The notes under the pieces are model-generated. The model did no database searches, was not told the origin of the DNA, and saw only the letters and a list, made by a program, of their open reading frames with translations. Shown piece by piece: positions 40,912 to 49,354 of a stretch of 64,000 nucleotides of DNA. The stretch covers positions 4,488,216-4,552,215 of the forward strand of contig NC_014121.1 in the NCBI RefSeq assembly GCF_000025565.1, written 5' to 3'. The DNA is from Enterobacter cloacae subsp. cloacae ATCC 13047 (GTDB lineage: Bacteria > Pseudomonadota > Gammaproteobacteria > Enterobacterales > Enterobacteriaceae). Each line of letters starts with the position of its first letter. The first letter of the stretch is position 1. A program made the position numbers and the translations under genes.

Positions 40912-41513
40912 GGATTCACTCTCATTGTGTCAATAACATGGACCGCCCCGCCCTCGTAGGCGGTGCCGCCGGAAATAATGGTTTCGTTGATATACGGGTA
41001 GATCGTGATTTCTTCGCCGCTGTAGGTGGCTGCGCCCACAAAATAGGGGCCGCTGGTCTGCAGGTTGATGGACATGCCGATCAGATGGCGGCTGCACGGC
41101 TTGGCGTCACCGATCAGGCGCTCCAGTTCCAGATAGGTTTCTTCCGTTATGCCCTGGTCCTGCACGCCAATATCCAGGCGAAACGTCCCCGGCGTCTCGC
41201 CGGTCTGCCACCACTCAATGATGCGGATCAGGAAGCCGAACGGCTCCACCACGCGCCGCACGGCGCTGGTTGTCCCCTTGTGCTGATGGATATAGAAAGC
41301 GTCCTGCACCACGCGGCGCTTGACGCTTTCCGTCCAGCTTTCATCCCAGCGGTCAACGGAAAACGCCCACGCCAGATACGGCAGAAAGCTGACCGGACAC
41401 GTTGCCGGGTTCCACAAGTCGCGCAGCGGCACCTGCAGATCGGAAATGCCGCTGCAGGTCTGCGCCAGTCGGCGCTCAAGCGGCGATGAACCGGGCGGCA
41501 GCAGGCTATTCAT
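40908..41513 (-). CDS. I: Baseplate/tail protein gpI
   Basis: A 201-residue protein of the P2 gpI family (MNSLLPPGSSPLERRLAQTC; RDLWNPATCPVSFLPYLAWA), a baseplate wedge component. It overlaps H by 4 bp and J by 8 bp. Confidence 0.95.
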   Translation of the reverse strand: MNSLLPPGSSPLERRLAQTCSGISDLQVPLRDLWNPATCPVSFLPYLAWAFSVDRWDESWTESVKRRVVQDAFYIHQHKGTTSAVRRVVEPFGFLIRIIEWWQTGETPGTFRLDIGVQDQGITEETYLELERLIGDAKPCSRHLIGMSINLQTSGPYFVGAATYSGEEITIYPYINETIISGGTAYEGGAVHVIDTMRVNP

Positions 41514-42414
41514 CCGTGCCCCCGTTGGTCACGCTCCATTCCGTACAGGACGCCGCCTGCGTCTTATCCAGCACCACATCATCCAGCGGAGAGGCCAGCT
41601 CCACACGCTGGACGCCCTCAACGTGCAGCGCGGCATAAATGGCGCTGCGGCGAATATCGCGCCCCAGCCGCGTCTGACTGGCGATGTACTTCTGCAGGCT
41701 GGCTTTTGCCGCCGCCATCACCGGCTCAGCTTCCGGTCCCGGATAAAGAAAAATCGTCGCATACACGCTGTACGGGATAATTTCGGCGCTGCGCACCGTC
41801 AGGCGGTCTGCTACCGGGCGCACGTTCTCGCTGTTAAGCGCCTGCTCCACCACTGACAGCAGATCAGCCTCTGCCGTACCGTCACCTTCACGGCTCAGTA
41901 CGGTAAGCACCACCTCCGCCGGTGCTGGGCTGGTTGCGCTGGCATCTGCTACGCGCCCGTCCGCGCTTTTGGCGTGAAACTCATAGGCCGCCGTCGGTCC
42001 TGCAACGGACAATCCTTCAAACGCAGCCGGAACACGCAGGCGCAGCGCCTCATCGCTTTCCATGACAGCAGCAACCGGCGGCACCGCGTCATTGTCAGCA
42101 GGCGTTACCGTCAGGCGTTTCACGTTGTAGTTGGCTGCCAACTGATCGAGATCGCCGCCGATGGCATACGCCACCATGACCGCCTGCGCGGCCTCGTTAA
42201 TACGCTGGCGCAAAAGGATTTCGCGGTAGGTGCTTTCCTGCAGCAGCTTGGTGACGGGTTCAGATTCCAGCGCCAGCGTGCGCCGCACCGCGTCCTGCTC
42301 ATCCGCCGGATAAAGGGCCACAAAAGCGGCCTTGCGCTCAGCCAGCAGCGTCTCAAAATCCGGCACGTCCACTATCTGCGGCGCGGGCAGCTGGGAAAGG
42401 TCAATCACTGCCAT
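41506..42414 (-). CDS. J: Baseplate assembly protein gpJ
   Basis: A 302-residue baseplate wedge protein, the same length as P2 gpJ. ATG 42414 gives MAVIDLSQLPAPQIVDVPDF, almost identical to P2. The frame is open further upstream into W, but that extension is not conserved. It overlaps W by 14 bp. Confidence 0.96.
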   Translation of the reverse strand: MAVIDLSQLPAPQIVDVPDFETLLAERKAAFVALYPADEQDAVRRTLALESEPVTKLLQESTYREILLRQRINEAAQAVMVAYAIGGDLDQLAANYNVKRLTVTPADNDAVPPVAAVMESDEALRLRVPAAFEGLSVAGPTAAYEFHAKSADGRVADASATSPAPAEVVLTVLSREGDGTAEADLLSVVEQALNSENVRPVADRLTVRSAEIIPYSVYATIFLYPGPEAEPVMAAAKASLQKYIASQTRLGRDIRRSAIYAALHVEGVQRVELASPLDDVVLDKTQAASCTEWSVTNGGTDE

Positions 42415-42760
42415 TGTCTGCTCCTGTTGATACGGAAAGGGAAACCGGCTCGCCGTTATTGCGCTGCCCGGTAAGTTCAACCACCATGGAACCGTCAAAA
42501 TTGCTGCTGATGGTGATGGAATCCAGCGTAAGCCGTGGCTCCCAGCGACTCAGGGCCACATAGACCGCAGACATGACCTGCAGGCGTAGCGCCGGATTCT
42601 GCGGCTGGTCAATCAGGGCGGACAGCAGGGAACCATATTCCCGACGGGCAATCCGGCTGCCCTGTGGGGTCAGCAGAATATCCCGCACTGACTGGCGCAG
42701 ATGGTCAGTATCAGTAATGGCCTTGCCGTTACCCTGGCTCATGCCGATATACAGCGTCAT
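42401..42760 (-). CDS. W: Baseplate assembly protein gpW
   Basis: A 119-residue protein of the gpW/gp25 family (115 in P2). The segment GKAITDTDHLRQSVRDILLT and PQGSRIARREYGS is characteristic. It forms the inner baseplate with lysozyme-like folds of gp25 type. It overlaps V by 4 bp. Confidence 0.94.
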   Translation of the reverse strand: MTLYIGMSQGNGKAITDTDHLRQSVRDILLTPQGSRIARREYGSLLSALIDQPQNPALRLQVMSAVYVALSRWEPRLTLDSITISSNFDGSMVVELTGQRNNGEPVSLSVSTGADNGSD

Positions 42761-43335
42761 ACCGGTCCTCCTGACGTATCGCCGCCGGACTTAACGCCGG
42801 TGTGACCGTGTTTATCCACCACGATCCCGTTGGAACTCATCGCGCCGCCGCCCTGGGTGACGCCGCCATTGATCACCATCTCGCTGTTAATGCGCGTGGT
42901 GTCAGCCTCCACCACAAACTCACCGGTTTTGAGAGTGATATTGTCCGCCGCCTCGATCACCATGGATTTGATGCCCCGGACATGCCACCGCCCGGTGGCG
43001 GGTTCATACTCAAACCAGCCCCCGTCCGGGTACTCCGTCACGCAACCGTCCACGGAATCCGACGGCGGCGCAAACTGATTGGAGTAGATGGCAGGCAACG
43101 CAAAAGCAGTTTCCAGATTGCCGCCCATGCTCAGCACCACCACCTGCTCATCCGGCGACGGACACCACCATGTACGGGCACCACCTGCACGCAGCGTCAG
43201 CCAGTTAATCCAGTTGGTTTCAAGCTCGCCCACTCTCACCCGGCACAGCCAGTTTTCCCGGTCCACTTCGGTCACGGTGCCGGTGCGGATCAGGTTGGTG
43301 ATAAGGCGCATGATTTCGGTCAGTTGTGCATTCAT
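42757..43335 (-). CDS. V: Baseplate spike protein gpV
   Basis: A 192-residue spike protein (211 in P2) that punctures the outer membrane. It has an OB-fold region (VTEVDRENWLCRVRVGELET) and a beta-helical tip that ends with DKHGHTGVKSGGDTSGGPV, with an HxH-type iron-binding tip motif (HGH). First gene of the V-W-J-I-H-G operon. No Shine-Dalgarno sequence precedes the ATG, and an Ogr box lies 47 bp upstream. Confidence 0.94.
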   Translation of the reverse strand: MNAQLTEIMRLITNLIRTGTVTEVDRENWLCRVRVGELETNWINWLTLRAGGARTWWCPSPDEQVVVLSMGGNLETAFALPAIYSNQFAPPSDSVDGCVTEYPDGGWFEYEPATGRWHVRGIKSMVIEAADNITLKTGEFVVEADTTRINSEMVINGGVTQGGGAMSSNGIVVDKHGHTGVKSGGDTSGGPV

Positions 43336-43381
43336 AACGAAAGGTTGCCATCAGAGGGAAAAGGGAGGCAGCGCGGGCGCT

Positions 43382-43399
43382 TGTGCCAGCGGTGGCACA
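43382..43399 (-). promoter_or_regulatory. Ogr box of late promoter PV
   Basis: TTGT-N12-ACAA type dyad in the 68-bp gap between S and V. The centre is 55 bp from the V start codon. Confidence 0.8.
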
Positions 43400-43403
43400 A
43401 AAA

Positions 43404-43850
43404 TCACCCCGCCAGCCAGCGCAGCAGAGTGTCACGGGTGATGGTTTCCACCTCATCATTCACGCCCAACAGGCGGCGCTCTGCGTAGCGGACCTCCGGG
43501 CCTTTTCGACTGACGCGATCCCGCAGGCCGTAATGGTGAACACGGGCAATGCGCTGCACCTTGCCATCAAACTGCACGCTGGCGGAGTCCGCATTGGCGG
43601 TGGTTTTCAGGTATTTTGTGGTGCGAAGCTTTGCAAACATCTGGCGTTTGATGCGTCCCTTCTTGCTGCGGGCAGTCACCCGGCGCGGCTCATAGCCGCT
43701 GCCGTCAGGATTACGCTGCAGCCTGATGTTCTGCTGCTGCGTCCGGCGCAGCTGTTGCGCCAGTTGCCGCATCATACGGCTGCGCGCGGCAGGCTCCAGA
43801 TTCGCCAGTAGCGCCGTCAGCCAGTCATCCATCCTCTGCAGTTCATCCAC
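43404..43850 (-). CDS. S: Tail completion protein gpS
   Basis: A 148-residue protein (150 in P2) of the phage virion morphogenesis family. The basic region RRTQQQNIRLQRNPDGSGYE and the SRKGPEVRYAERRLLG ending are typical. It overlaps R by 8 bp. Confidence 0.94.
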   Translation of the reverse strand: MDELQRMDDWLTALLANLEPAARSRMMRQLAQQLRRTQQQNIRLQRNPDGSGYEPRRVTARSKKGRIKRQMFAKLRTTKYLKTTANADSASVQFDGKVQRIARVHHYGLRDRVSRKGPEVRYAERRLLGVNDEVETITRDTLLRWLAG

Positions 43851-44274
43851 GTTTCACCGTCCACATTTCTTCGGGTTCGTCCGGCTCCGGCACCGCTTCA
43901 ACGCTCGACACGCTGCCGTCAGTGCTGACCAGCACGCGCTCCGTCAGCTGCAGGTTCAGGCTGATATCGCACACATCGTTGCGCAGAATATCTACTTCAA
44001 AGGTGAACAGTTTTTCGCGCAGCTCCGGGTTATTGATAGCATCCGGCTGGTTGTCACTTAGCCACAGCAGCACAGGAGCCATCAGCAGATTCTGGTCGCC
44101 GCTGAAATCTTCGATCACCACATTCAGGGTGTAGCGGTACTCCCATGACATGGAGCTGGCACCGGTTGCCACCAGTGAGCCGTTATCAACGAAAAGGTGC
44201 AGCTTGTCCGGGTTGTCCCGGACATAGGCAACCGCTTTATTCAGGGCGCTGCGTAAGGACTGCGGTTTGTTCAC
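43843..44274 (-). CDS. R: Tail completion protein gpR
   Basis: A 143-residue protein similar to P2 gpR. The GTG start at 44274 has AGGAG seven bases upstream and gives a P2-like N-terminus, (M)NKPQSLRSALNKAVAYVRD. The frame is open upstream to 44358, but that part overlaps lysC and is not conserved. HLFVDNGSLVATGASSMSWE is the family core. Confidence 0.93.
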   Translation of the reverse strand: MNKPQSLRSALNKAVAYVRDNPDKLHLFVDNGSLVATGASSMSWEYRYTLNVVIEDFSGDQNLLMAPVLLWLSDNQPDAINNPELREKLFTFEVDILRNDVCDISLNLQLTERVLVSTDGSVSSVEAVPEPDEPEEMWTVKRG

Positions 44275-44527
44275 TGTCTCGCTCCTGACACGCAATAATC
44301 GTGTCCACTTTGTCAGCACAGACCGCCCAGGCGGCCTCGGTTTCATCCAGCACCGCATTCAGATCGCCGTTACTGCGCGGCGCTGACCTTTCCAGGCGGC
44401 ACTGCGTCACTCTGGGACAGCCACTCACGGTAAGCTGCACCTCCGGCGAGGGCCGGACGCTCCCGCAGCCGGATAATGTCAGCAGGCAAAGGAGTATCAG
44501 CCCAGCGGCGCAAATCCTCGTTTTCAC
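44237..44527 (-). CDS. lysC: Outer-membrane spanin lipoprotein (LysC/Rz1-like)
   Basis: A 96-residue lipoprotein with signal peptide and lipobox LTLSGCG; after processing a proline-containing outer-membrane spanin remains. The gene overlaps lysB by 158 bp in another frame, the embedded arrangement of Rz/Rz1 pairs, and overlaps R by 38 bp. Together with LysB it fuses inner and outer membranes in the last step of lysis. Confidence 0.9.
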   Translation of the reverse strand: MKTRICAAGLILLCLLTLSGCGSVRPSPEVQLTVSGCPRVTQCRLERSAPRSNGDLNAVLDETEAAWAVCADKVDTIIACQERDSEQTAVLTQRPE

Positions 44528-44795
44528 GTTTCAGTTCCTCGATCCGGTGCTGGCGGCTGCGCAGTAGTGCGGTGGTCTGTTCCGCTGCCGCATAAAGCCG
44601 CGTCTGCTCCCGGCTGTTGGTTTCAGTCAGAATGGACAGGCCGATCAGCTGGCTGTTTTTCTTCGTCAGCTCCTGCGTTTTGCTTTTCAGAGCCGCGCCC
44701 TGCGTCTCGATGGTGTGGCTGGCATTGTTAAGCCGCCACGACTGCCAGCCCAGCGCCGCAAGTGCCAGCGCCAGCACTACCGCCAGCGCACGCAT
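44370..44795 (-). CDS. lysB: Inner-membrane spanin (LysB/Rz-like)
   Basis: A 141-residue type II membrane protein as in P2 LysB. One N-terminal membrane helix (ALAVVLALALAALGW) is followed by a periplasmic coiled coil (about 25-100). The start overlaps the stop of the preceding gene (ATGA). Confidence 0.92.
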   Translation of the reverse strand: MRALAVVLALALAALGWQSWRLNNASHTIETQGAALKSKTQELTKKNSQLIGLSILTETNSREQTRLYAAAEQTTALLRSRQHRIEELKRENEDLRRWADTPLPADIIRLRERPALAGGAAYREWLSQSDAVPPGKVSAAQ

Positions 44796-45172
44796 CAGGC
44801 CGCCATCGGCTCATGAAGCTGCGCGCGGGCAATCTGATACAGAACCAGCGTCAGCAGGTAAAACACCAGGGTGATCACCCATCCCGAAAACGCCAGGCAC
44901 AGAACAATAAGCAGCCTGATTATCCATGTACGCACGGGTTTTACAGGGTGCGCCCTGAATTTCAGCAATGCCGCCCTGACCTCATCGCGCGCCCGATCTC
45001 CGGCGAACCACCCGACAGCGCACAGCGCAGCAAGCAGCCAGGCGAGGAAGCATGACACCCAGACAGACGCACCAACCAGAACCGGCGCACCACTGCGCGG
45101 ATACAGCAGGCTGATAACCAACAGCGCAGTCCATGCCAGCTGGAAAAAAACGCTCATGACTTTCTTTTTCAT
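44795..45172 (-). CDS. lysA: Four-helix membrane protein, LysA-like lysis regulator
   Basis: A 125-residue protein with about four hydrophobic segments (about 9-24, 28-56, 83-100 and 103-116) and a basic loop. Position between the endolysin and lysB is that of P2 lysA, a membrane protein that affects lysis timing. Sequence identity with P2 LysA was not judged, so the assignment rests on topology and place. Confidence 0.7.
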   Translation of the reverse strand: MKKKVMSVFFQLAWTALLVISLLYPRSGAPVLVGASVWVSCFLAWLLAALCAVGWFAGDRARDEVRAALLKFRAHPVKPVRTWIIRLLIVLCLAFSGWVITLVFYLLTLVLYQIARAQLHEPMAA

Positions 45173-45176
45173 TCCG

Positions 45177-45686
45177 TTATGCTCCTTTTAAGCACCAGGC
45201 CATTTCCCGCGCGCGGCGGTTGTCCAGCCCCTGATTAAAAACACCTTTGACATATACCCAGCGCGGCAGCTGATGGCAGGCATCCGCCCAGCGCCGCTGG
45301 TTCAGCAACTTAACCAGCGTGGAGCTGCAGGCGTTGCCAGTGCCCACGTTGAAAGCAAACGACACCACCGCGTCATAGACCTTTTGCGGCATCGGCTGCA
45401 CCACACATTTATCCAGCGCCCTCTCTACGCGCAGCACATTGGTGATAAGTCCCTGCGCCGCCTGCCGTTCCGTGATGGTTTTGCCCGGCACCACACCAGA
45501 TGTATTGCCGATCCCGTCGGTCCATACGCCCGCGCTGCACTGATAAGGCTGCAGGCGGCATCCCTCGTAATCGGCGATCAGTTTCAGCCCCTCAACGGAG
45601 GTATGAAGCGACTGGAAGCCGGGCAGCGTGGCGGCGATAGCCAGCACCGCCCCGACAAGGCAGCGCTTAACGATTGAAGGATTCAT
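45177..45686 (-). CDS. SAR endolysin (glycoside hydrolase 24), disulphide-caged type
   Basis: A 169-residue lysozyme that degrades peptidoglycan. The N-terminal hydrophobic, Ala/Gly-rich segment (CLVGAVLAIAATLPG, about 9-23) is a signal-arrest-release anchor. The active site reads Glu41, Cys50, Thr56 with Cys43 close by, and Cys9 lies in the anchor. This is the cysteine arrangement of P1 Lyz, in which a disulphide holds the enzyme inactive until the anchor leaves the membrane. ATG 45686 follows GGGGGGAAT. It overlaps the holin gene by 20 bp. It corresponds in position to P2 gene K. Confidence 0.9.
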   Translation of the reverse strand: MNPSIVKRCLVGAVLAIAATLPGFQSLHTSVEGLKLIADYEGCRLQPYQCSAGVWTDGIGNTSGVVPGKTITERQAAQGLITNVLRVERALDKCVVQPMPQKVYDAVVSFAFNVGTGNACSSTLVKLLNQRRWADACHQLPRWVYVKGVFNQGLDNRRAREMAWCLKGA

Positions 45687-45882
45687 ATTCCCCCCGCGAA
45701 ATTTTGCCGCCACGTAACAATTTGAAAGACTGGTGTTTGTAGTACCAGTTGATAGCCAGCATCAGTACACCAATCAGTACGCCGCCAACCGTTGACGCAT
45801 CCTTGAGCGACAGATCGCCCAGCCATGCCAGCAGCACGGCGATGCAGTAAGTGATAAAGGCGCTGATTCGTTCAAGCGTCAT
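45667..45882 (-). CDS. Holin (class II, two membrane helices)
   Basis: A 71-residue membrane protein with helices at about 8-22 (FITYCIAVLLAWLGD) and 31-48 (VGGVLIGVLMLAINWYY), followed by a charged tail (KHQSFKLLRGGKISRGEYES). The pattern fits the HP1/S21-like holin families. It lies directly upstream of the SAR endolysin, where a pinholin-type holin would trigger release of the enzyme. Confidence 0.88.
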   Translation of the reverse strand: MTLERISAFITYCIAVLLAWLGDLSLKDASTVGGVLIGVLMLAINWYYKHQSFKLLRGGKISRGEYESFNR

Positions 45883-45885
45883 AAT

Positions 45886-46089
45886 TCAGTCCCATAGCTG
45901 GACGGTCTGCGCCGTGGTTGACGCCGTAATGTCCGGCAGCTCCACCTGCAGCCCGTGCGGTAAAAATGGGCCGTACTCAGCCAGCCCCGGATTTGCCTGC
46001 AGAACCTGCTCAGTGACACCCTGCGTGTGCCCGTAATGACGCCAGCAAAGCGCGTCCACCGTGTCATACTGATGCGCACGCACTTTCAT
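45886..46089 (-). CDS. X: Tail protein gpX (LysM-type)
   Basis: The 67-residue P2 gpX homologue. The segment DTVDALCWRHYGHTQGVTEQ and LQANPGLAEYGPFLPHG form a LysM-like fold. It is required for baseplate assembly. Its ATG overlaps the L stop. Confidence 0.96.
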   Translation of the reverse strand: MKVRAHQYDTVDALCWRHYGHTQGVTEQVLQANPGLAEYGPFLPHGLQVELPDITASTTAQTVQLWD

Positions 46090-46553
46090 CAGATAAGCTC
46101 CACCGTACAGTGCGGTGCATCCTGCACCCGGCTGATAGCCCAGCGGGCATCACGCCACAGATCGCCGCTGGCCTCCGCCAGCTCCTCCCCTCGCTTCACA
46201 CCTGACGCCGTGGCGTCATAGTCCTGATAACGCTCATTGAGCACAGCGCGCGCCCAGCAAAAAACAGCGTTGTGGTAGTGCCGGATACGCTCGCTTTTGC
46301 CGTCCAGCATTTCTGCGGGAACCTCAGCAAGTGTCCGCCAGCCCAGCATCTGCTGACGGTTGCGGAAGTCGTACAGCTCAGCGTTAACTTCAGAGATCGC
46401 CGTCAGCACGACCTGCTTTAAACGCGGCTGCGTCACCGTGCCATCAGTGCGCATCACACTGCGAAATTCCGACAGGTCCACATCAGGCCAGAACGGCGTA
46501 TTTTTGATGACCTCCGCCTGTTCCGGTGCCTGTTCGGGCGCAACAAACTTCAT
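46089..46553 (-). CDS. L: Head completion protein gpL
   Basis: A 154-residue protein similar to P2 gpL. ATG 46553 gives MKFVAPEQAPEQAEV, almost identical to P2; the longer frame to 46616 adds a Pro-rich stretch not found in P2. It stabilises DNA-filled heads before tail joining. Confidence 0.95.
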   Translation of the reverse strand: MKFVAPEQAPEQAEVIKNTPFWPDVDLSEFRSVMRTDGTVTQPRLKQVVLTAISEVNAELYDFRNRQQMLGWRTLAEVPAEMLDGKSERIRHYHNAVFCWARAVLNERYQDYDATASGVKRGEELAEASGDLWRDARWAISRVQDAPHCTVELI

Positions 46554-46646
46554 GCGGCTTTCTCCTGAATAAGTGGGCGGTGGACGGGGTTTTGATGTGG
46601 CAGTGCCTTTCGCCACCCCGTGCCGCCCGTGCGCTGGGCACGTTCT

Positions 46647-47297
46647 TTAGCGGCTGTCATTGCGCAGTCTGCGCTCCAGCTGCTGCTTTTCTTTTTTAAC
46701 GCCACAGCGGGGATCGAGCTGCAGCGCATGGGTAAGGTGATTCAAAGCTGATGCCGGGTTGCTTTCGCTCAGTACAGCGCCGATGGCTTTATGCAGACGC
46801 GCCCGCGACTGGTCCGGCATATCCAGATCGGTTGTCAGGTCCAGCGTCTGCAAAAGCAGATCGGCATCAAAACCGGCTGCGGCCAGCAGAGCGCTTTGCG
46901 CCGCGTCTGCCATTTCTTCTGCCAGCACGGTCTGCACGTTACGGTTGCCCAGCGGCATTACCCAGCCATGGCGCAGCGCATGACGCCCGATTTCCAGCGC
47001 ACCGGCATAATCACCGGCGTCGATACGCCACAGCATCACGTACATCAGCACGTCATCCTGCTGCGTACCTCCGGCAGCCAGCACGCCCTCCGCCCAGGCG
47101 GAATATTTCGGCAGCAGCTCCACCTTGATTTCCGCCTTTTTCACCGTGGACTGGACGCCCTTGAGGCGGCGACGGTCTTCTGCCAGCTGCAGCAGCATCA
47201 GGTCATAGCCCGACGCATGGCGAACACTGCCGCCCTCACGGGCGGCCTGTTCGGCCTGAATGCGCAGGCGGTGCTGCCGTGCGGGACTCAGGCTCAT
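46647..47297 (-). CDS. M: Terminase small subunit gpM
   Basis: A 216-residue endonuclease component of the P2 terminase that cuts at cos. MSLSPARQHRLRIQAEQAAR opens the protein. Despite the historical 'small subunit' label, in P2 gpM carries the cleavage activity and gpP the ATPase. Confidence 0.94.
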   Translation of the reverse strand: MSLSPARQHRLRIQAEQAAREGGSVRHASGYDLMLLQLAEDRRRLKGVQSTVKKAEIKVELLPKYSAWAEGVLAAGGTQQDDVLMYVMLWRIDAGDYAGALEIGRHALRHGWVMPLGNRNVQTVLAEEMADAAQSALLAAAGFDADLLLQTLDLTTDLDMPDQSRARLHKAIGAVLSESNPASALNHLTHALQLDPRCGVKKEKQQLERRLRNDSR

Positions 47298-47300
47298 ACG

Positions 47301-48362
47301 TTATTCCCCACCTTCCGGTGCGGCAGGTGCGCTGAAATCACCGATTTCAATGTTTTCAACCAGCGCCGCACAGCGGTAGTCCTCGACCACATACGCCTCG
47401 TTGACGGATTCAAAGTTTTCAATCCGGTCACGTTTCGGGTTGTCGATAACAGAACGGCGGCGGGTATCTTCCTGCCAGTAGATGGACAGGTTATCCAGAC
47501 GGGTGATCAGCAGGGCATTTGCCGGGAAATAAGGCGCGCGCACAGCCTGCAAGCCGCCCATACGTTTCTGGCTGATGATCAGATCGGCGGCGATTTTCTC
47601 GCTGTTGTCCTGCTCTTTGTTGACCAGCGGGAAATACTTGTCAGACAGCAGTTCACGTCCGCAGACGACAACCAGATCGTCATCATCCTGATAAACCGCG
47701 TCGATCAGCTCGTTGACGGCATCCATCACCACGGCGTCCAGGTTGGCATAGTCGCCGCCCTTGCCCACCTTGACCGCGCCTGCAGTCGTTGCACCGTCTT
47801 TCGTGGTGCTGCCCATGACGTGATCCGGCGCGTCTTCGCGGATTTTCTGCAGCCAGCCTTTATTGACGTCCTGCAGCAGCGGGTTTTCAGCACGATTGGA
47901 CGTTTTGGCGCGCTTCACGCCGTTAAAGCCGATCATGATGCGGTCCAGCGCCTGACGCTTGACGATGGCGTTGCGGATACGCACCTGGAAGTCCTGGAAT
48001 TTCGCCCACAGGTCCAGTTTTGCGTAGGTCAGCACCGTATCAAAGTTGGTCTGCTCGCATTTGTATTCCACGTCTTCCATCAGCGTCGGATCGGTAGGCT
48101 CGCGCTCTTTGGTGGTGGTATCGGTGGTTCCGGCAATGGTGCTGCCAACGCCCAGCCCCAGCAACTGACCGGACTGCTCAGTGACCGGCGTGATGTTAAT
48201 CAGCGTCAGGAAAGCGGCGGACTGCTGGATCTGGTCTTCCAGCGTCTGCTGCACGGACGGCTCTACGGTGAACTTACTGGAGAGTTCTTCAATCTCCACA
48301 CCGTTCAGGCGCGCCAGCTGCTGCAGGTAAGCGTTAAAGGCAAAGCGGGTTTTCTTTTTCAT
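47301..48362 (-). CDS. N: Major capsid protein gpN
   Basis: The 353-residue P2-type capsid precursor (357 in P2). MKKKTRFAFNAYLQQLARLN and GVEIEELSSKFTVEPSVQQT are close to P2; the N-terminal 31 residues are removed in P2 maturation. It lies 16 bp after O. Confidence 0.97.
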   Translation of the reverse strand: MKKKTRFAFNAYLQQLARLNGVEIEELSSKFTVEPSVQQTLEDQIQQSAAFLTLINITPVTEQSGQLLGLGVGSTIAGTTDTTTKEREPTDPTLMEDVEYKCEQTNFDTVLTYAKLDLWAKFQDFQVRIRNAIVKRQALDRIMIGFNGVKRAKTSNRAENPLLQDVNKGWLQKIREDAPDHVMGSTTKDGATTAGAVKVGKGGDYANLDAVVMDAVNELIDAVYQDDDDLVVVCGRELLSDKYFPLVNKEQDNSEKIAADLIISQKRMGGLQAVRAPYFPANALLITRLDNLSIYWQEDTRRRSVIDNPKRDRIENFESVNEAYVVEDYRCAALVENIEIGDFSAPAAPEGGE

Positions 48363-48378
48363 CGGGTTTTATGCTCCA

Positions 48379-49212
48379 TCAGCAATTGGTCAGGGTGCCT
48401 GCCGGTGCGTCACCGCCCGGCGCGCGCTGGCGGTAGTCTTTACGGCTGTCTTCGCTGCTCAGCTTTTTCTCAAGCTCGGCAAAGGCGGCCTGCTGCTCCT
48501 GCAGGGAGGACTCCAGCTCAGAAAGGCGCTTGTCCTGTTCGGACAGGGATTTATCAGTGCGTTCGCTCAGGTTCTGCTGCTCGGTGGCGACCAGTTCCAC
48601 GGCTTTATGCACATCGGAGAAACACGCCTCATCGGTCTGCTCTTTTTTGGTGAACAGCGCGGTGACGCGGGCAAAGATGGACGGCTTTTCGTCCTGGGCT
48701 TCTTCCAGTTCAATCAGCGTTTCAACCGCTTCCGAAAACAGGTTTTCAGGGTTCTGCTTACGGTTCGCCAGCGGGTTATGCGCGGCGCTGGCGCTGAATG
48801 CCAGCATTTCGGTGCCAAGGCTCGCCGGATCGTCCGTCGCACCCAGCCCCACAAGGTAGGCTTTGCCGGTGTCGGCAAACTTCGTGCTGACCTCCATGGA
48901 GGTGAAAAGCTTCTGGCCTTTCTTTACCAGTTCCACCAGGGCGTCCGTGGGTTCGATATCGGCATAAAGCGCCATCTTGCCCGCCAGCGGCCCGTCCTTG
49001 ATTTCTTCTGCAACCAGCCCCGTCACCCTGCCGTAGCGGTTAAAGGTGCTGTCCGGCAGATAAGACTTGATGTGCTCAAGGTTAATCAGCGCGGTATAGA
49101 CCGTCTGGTTGTAGCTGGCAGCCATCTGTACCAGCCATTCACGCTGGATTTCGCGCCCGTCAGTGGTGGCACCTTCCACCCCGATACGGAAACGCTTTGC
49201 TTTCACTGTCAT
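48379..49212 (-). CDS. O: Capsid scaffold and maturation protease gpO
   Basis: A 277-residue protein (284 in P2) with an N-terminal serine-protease domain (about 1-150) and a C-terminal coiled-coil scaffold (about 200-255: LSEQDKRLSELESSLQEQQA). It shapes the procapsid and cleaves gpN. The start follows GGAG eight bases upstream. The Ogr box at 49291 lies about 80 bp before it. Confidence 0.96.
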   Translation of the reverse strand: MTVKAKRFRIGVEGATTDGREIQREWLVQMAASYNQTVYTALINLEHIKSYLPDSTFNRYGRVTGLVAEEIKDGPLAGKMALYADIEPTDALVELVKKGQKLFTSMEVSTKFADTGKAYLVGLGATDDPASLGTEMLAFSASAAHNPLANRKQNPENLFSEAVETLIELEEAQDEKPSIFARVTALFTKKEQTDEACFSDVHKAVELVATEQQNLSERTDKSLSEQDKRLSELESSLQEQQAAFAELEKKLSSEDSRKDYRQRAPGGDAPAGTLTNC

Positions 49213-49290
49213 GAGCCGTGCTCCGTTAGAAAAAACTTACTGGAGCCTTATGTTTGCGGTGATGGGGGGAGTGAAACAACGCGCGGCACT

Positions 49291-49308
49291 TGTACGGTAA
49301 ACCACACA
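49291..49308. promoter_or_regulatory. Shared Ogr box for divergent late promoters PO and PP
   Basis: TTGT-N12-ACAA dyad in the 142-bp spacer between O (-) and P (+). Its centre is 87 bp from the O start and 55 bp from the P start. In P2 the same two genes diverge from overlapping late promoters. Confidence 0.82.
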
Positions 49309-49354
49309 AACCGCAGCCGGGGAAAGCCGTCAGGCAAGGCCGTATGTTTGGGCC

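Noticed and set aside
46791..48653. Long plus-strand open frame of 620 codons
   Set aside because: It is antisense to the capsid gene N and terminase gene M, which are clearly real. Long antisense frames are expected in GC-rich genes with this codon bias.
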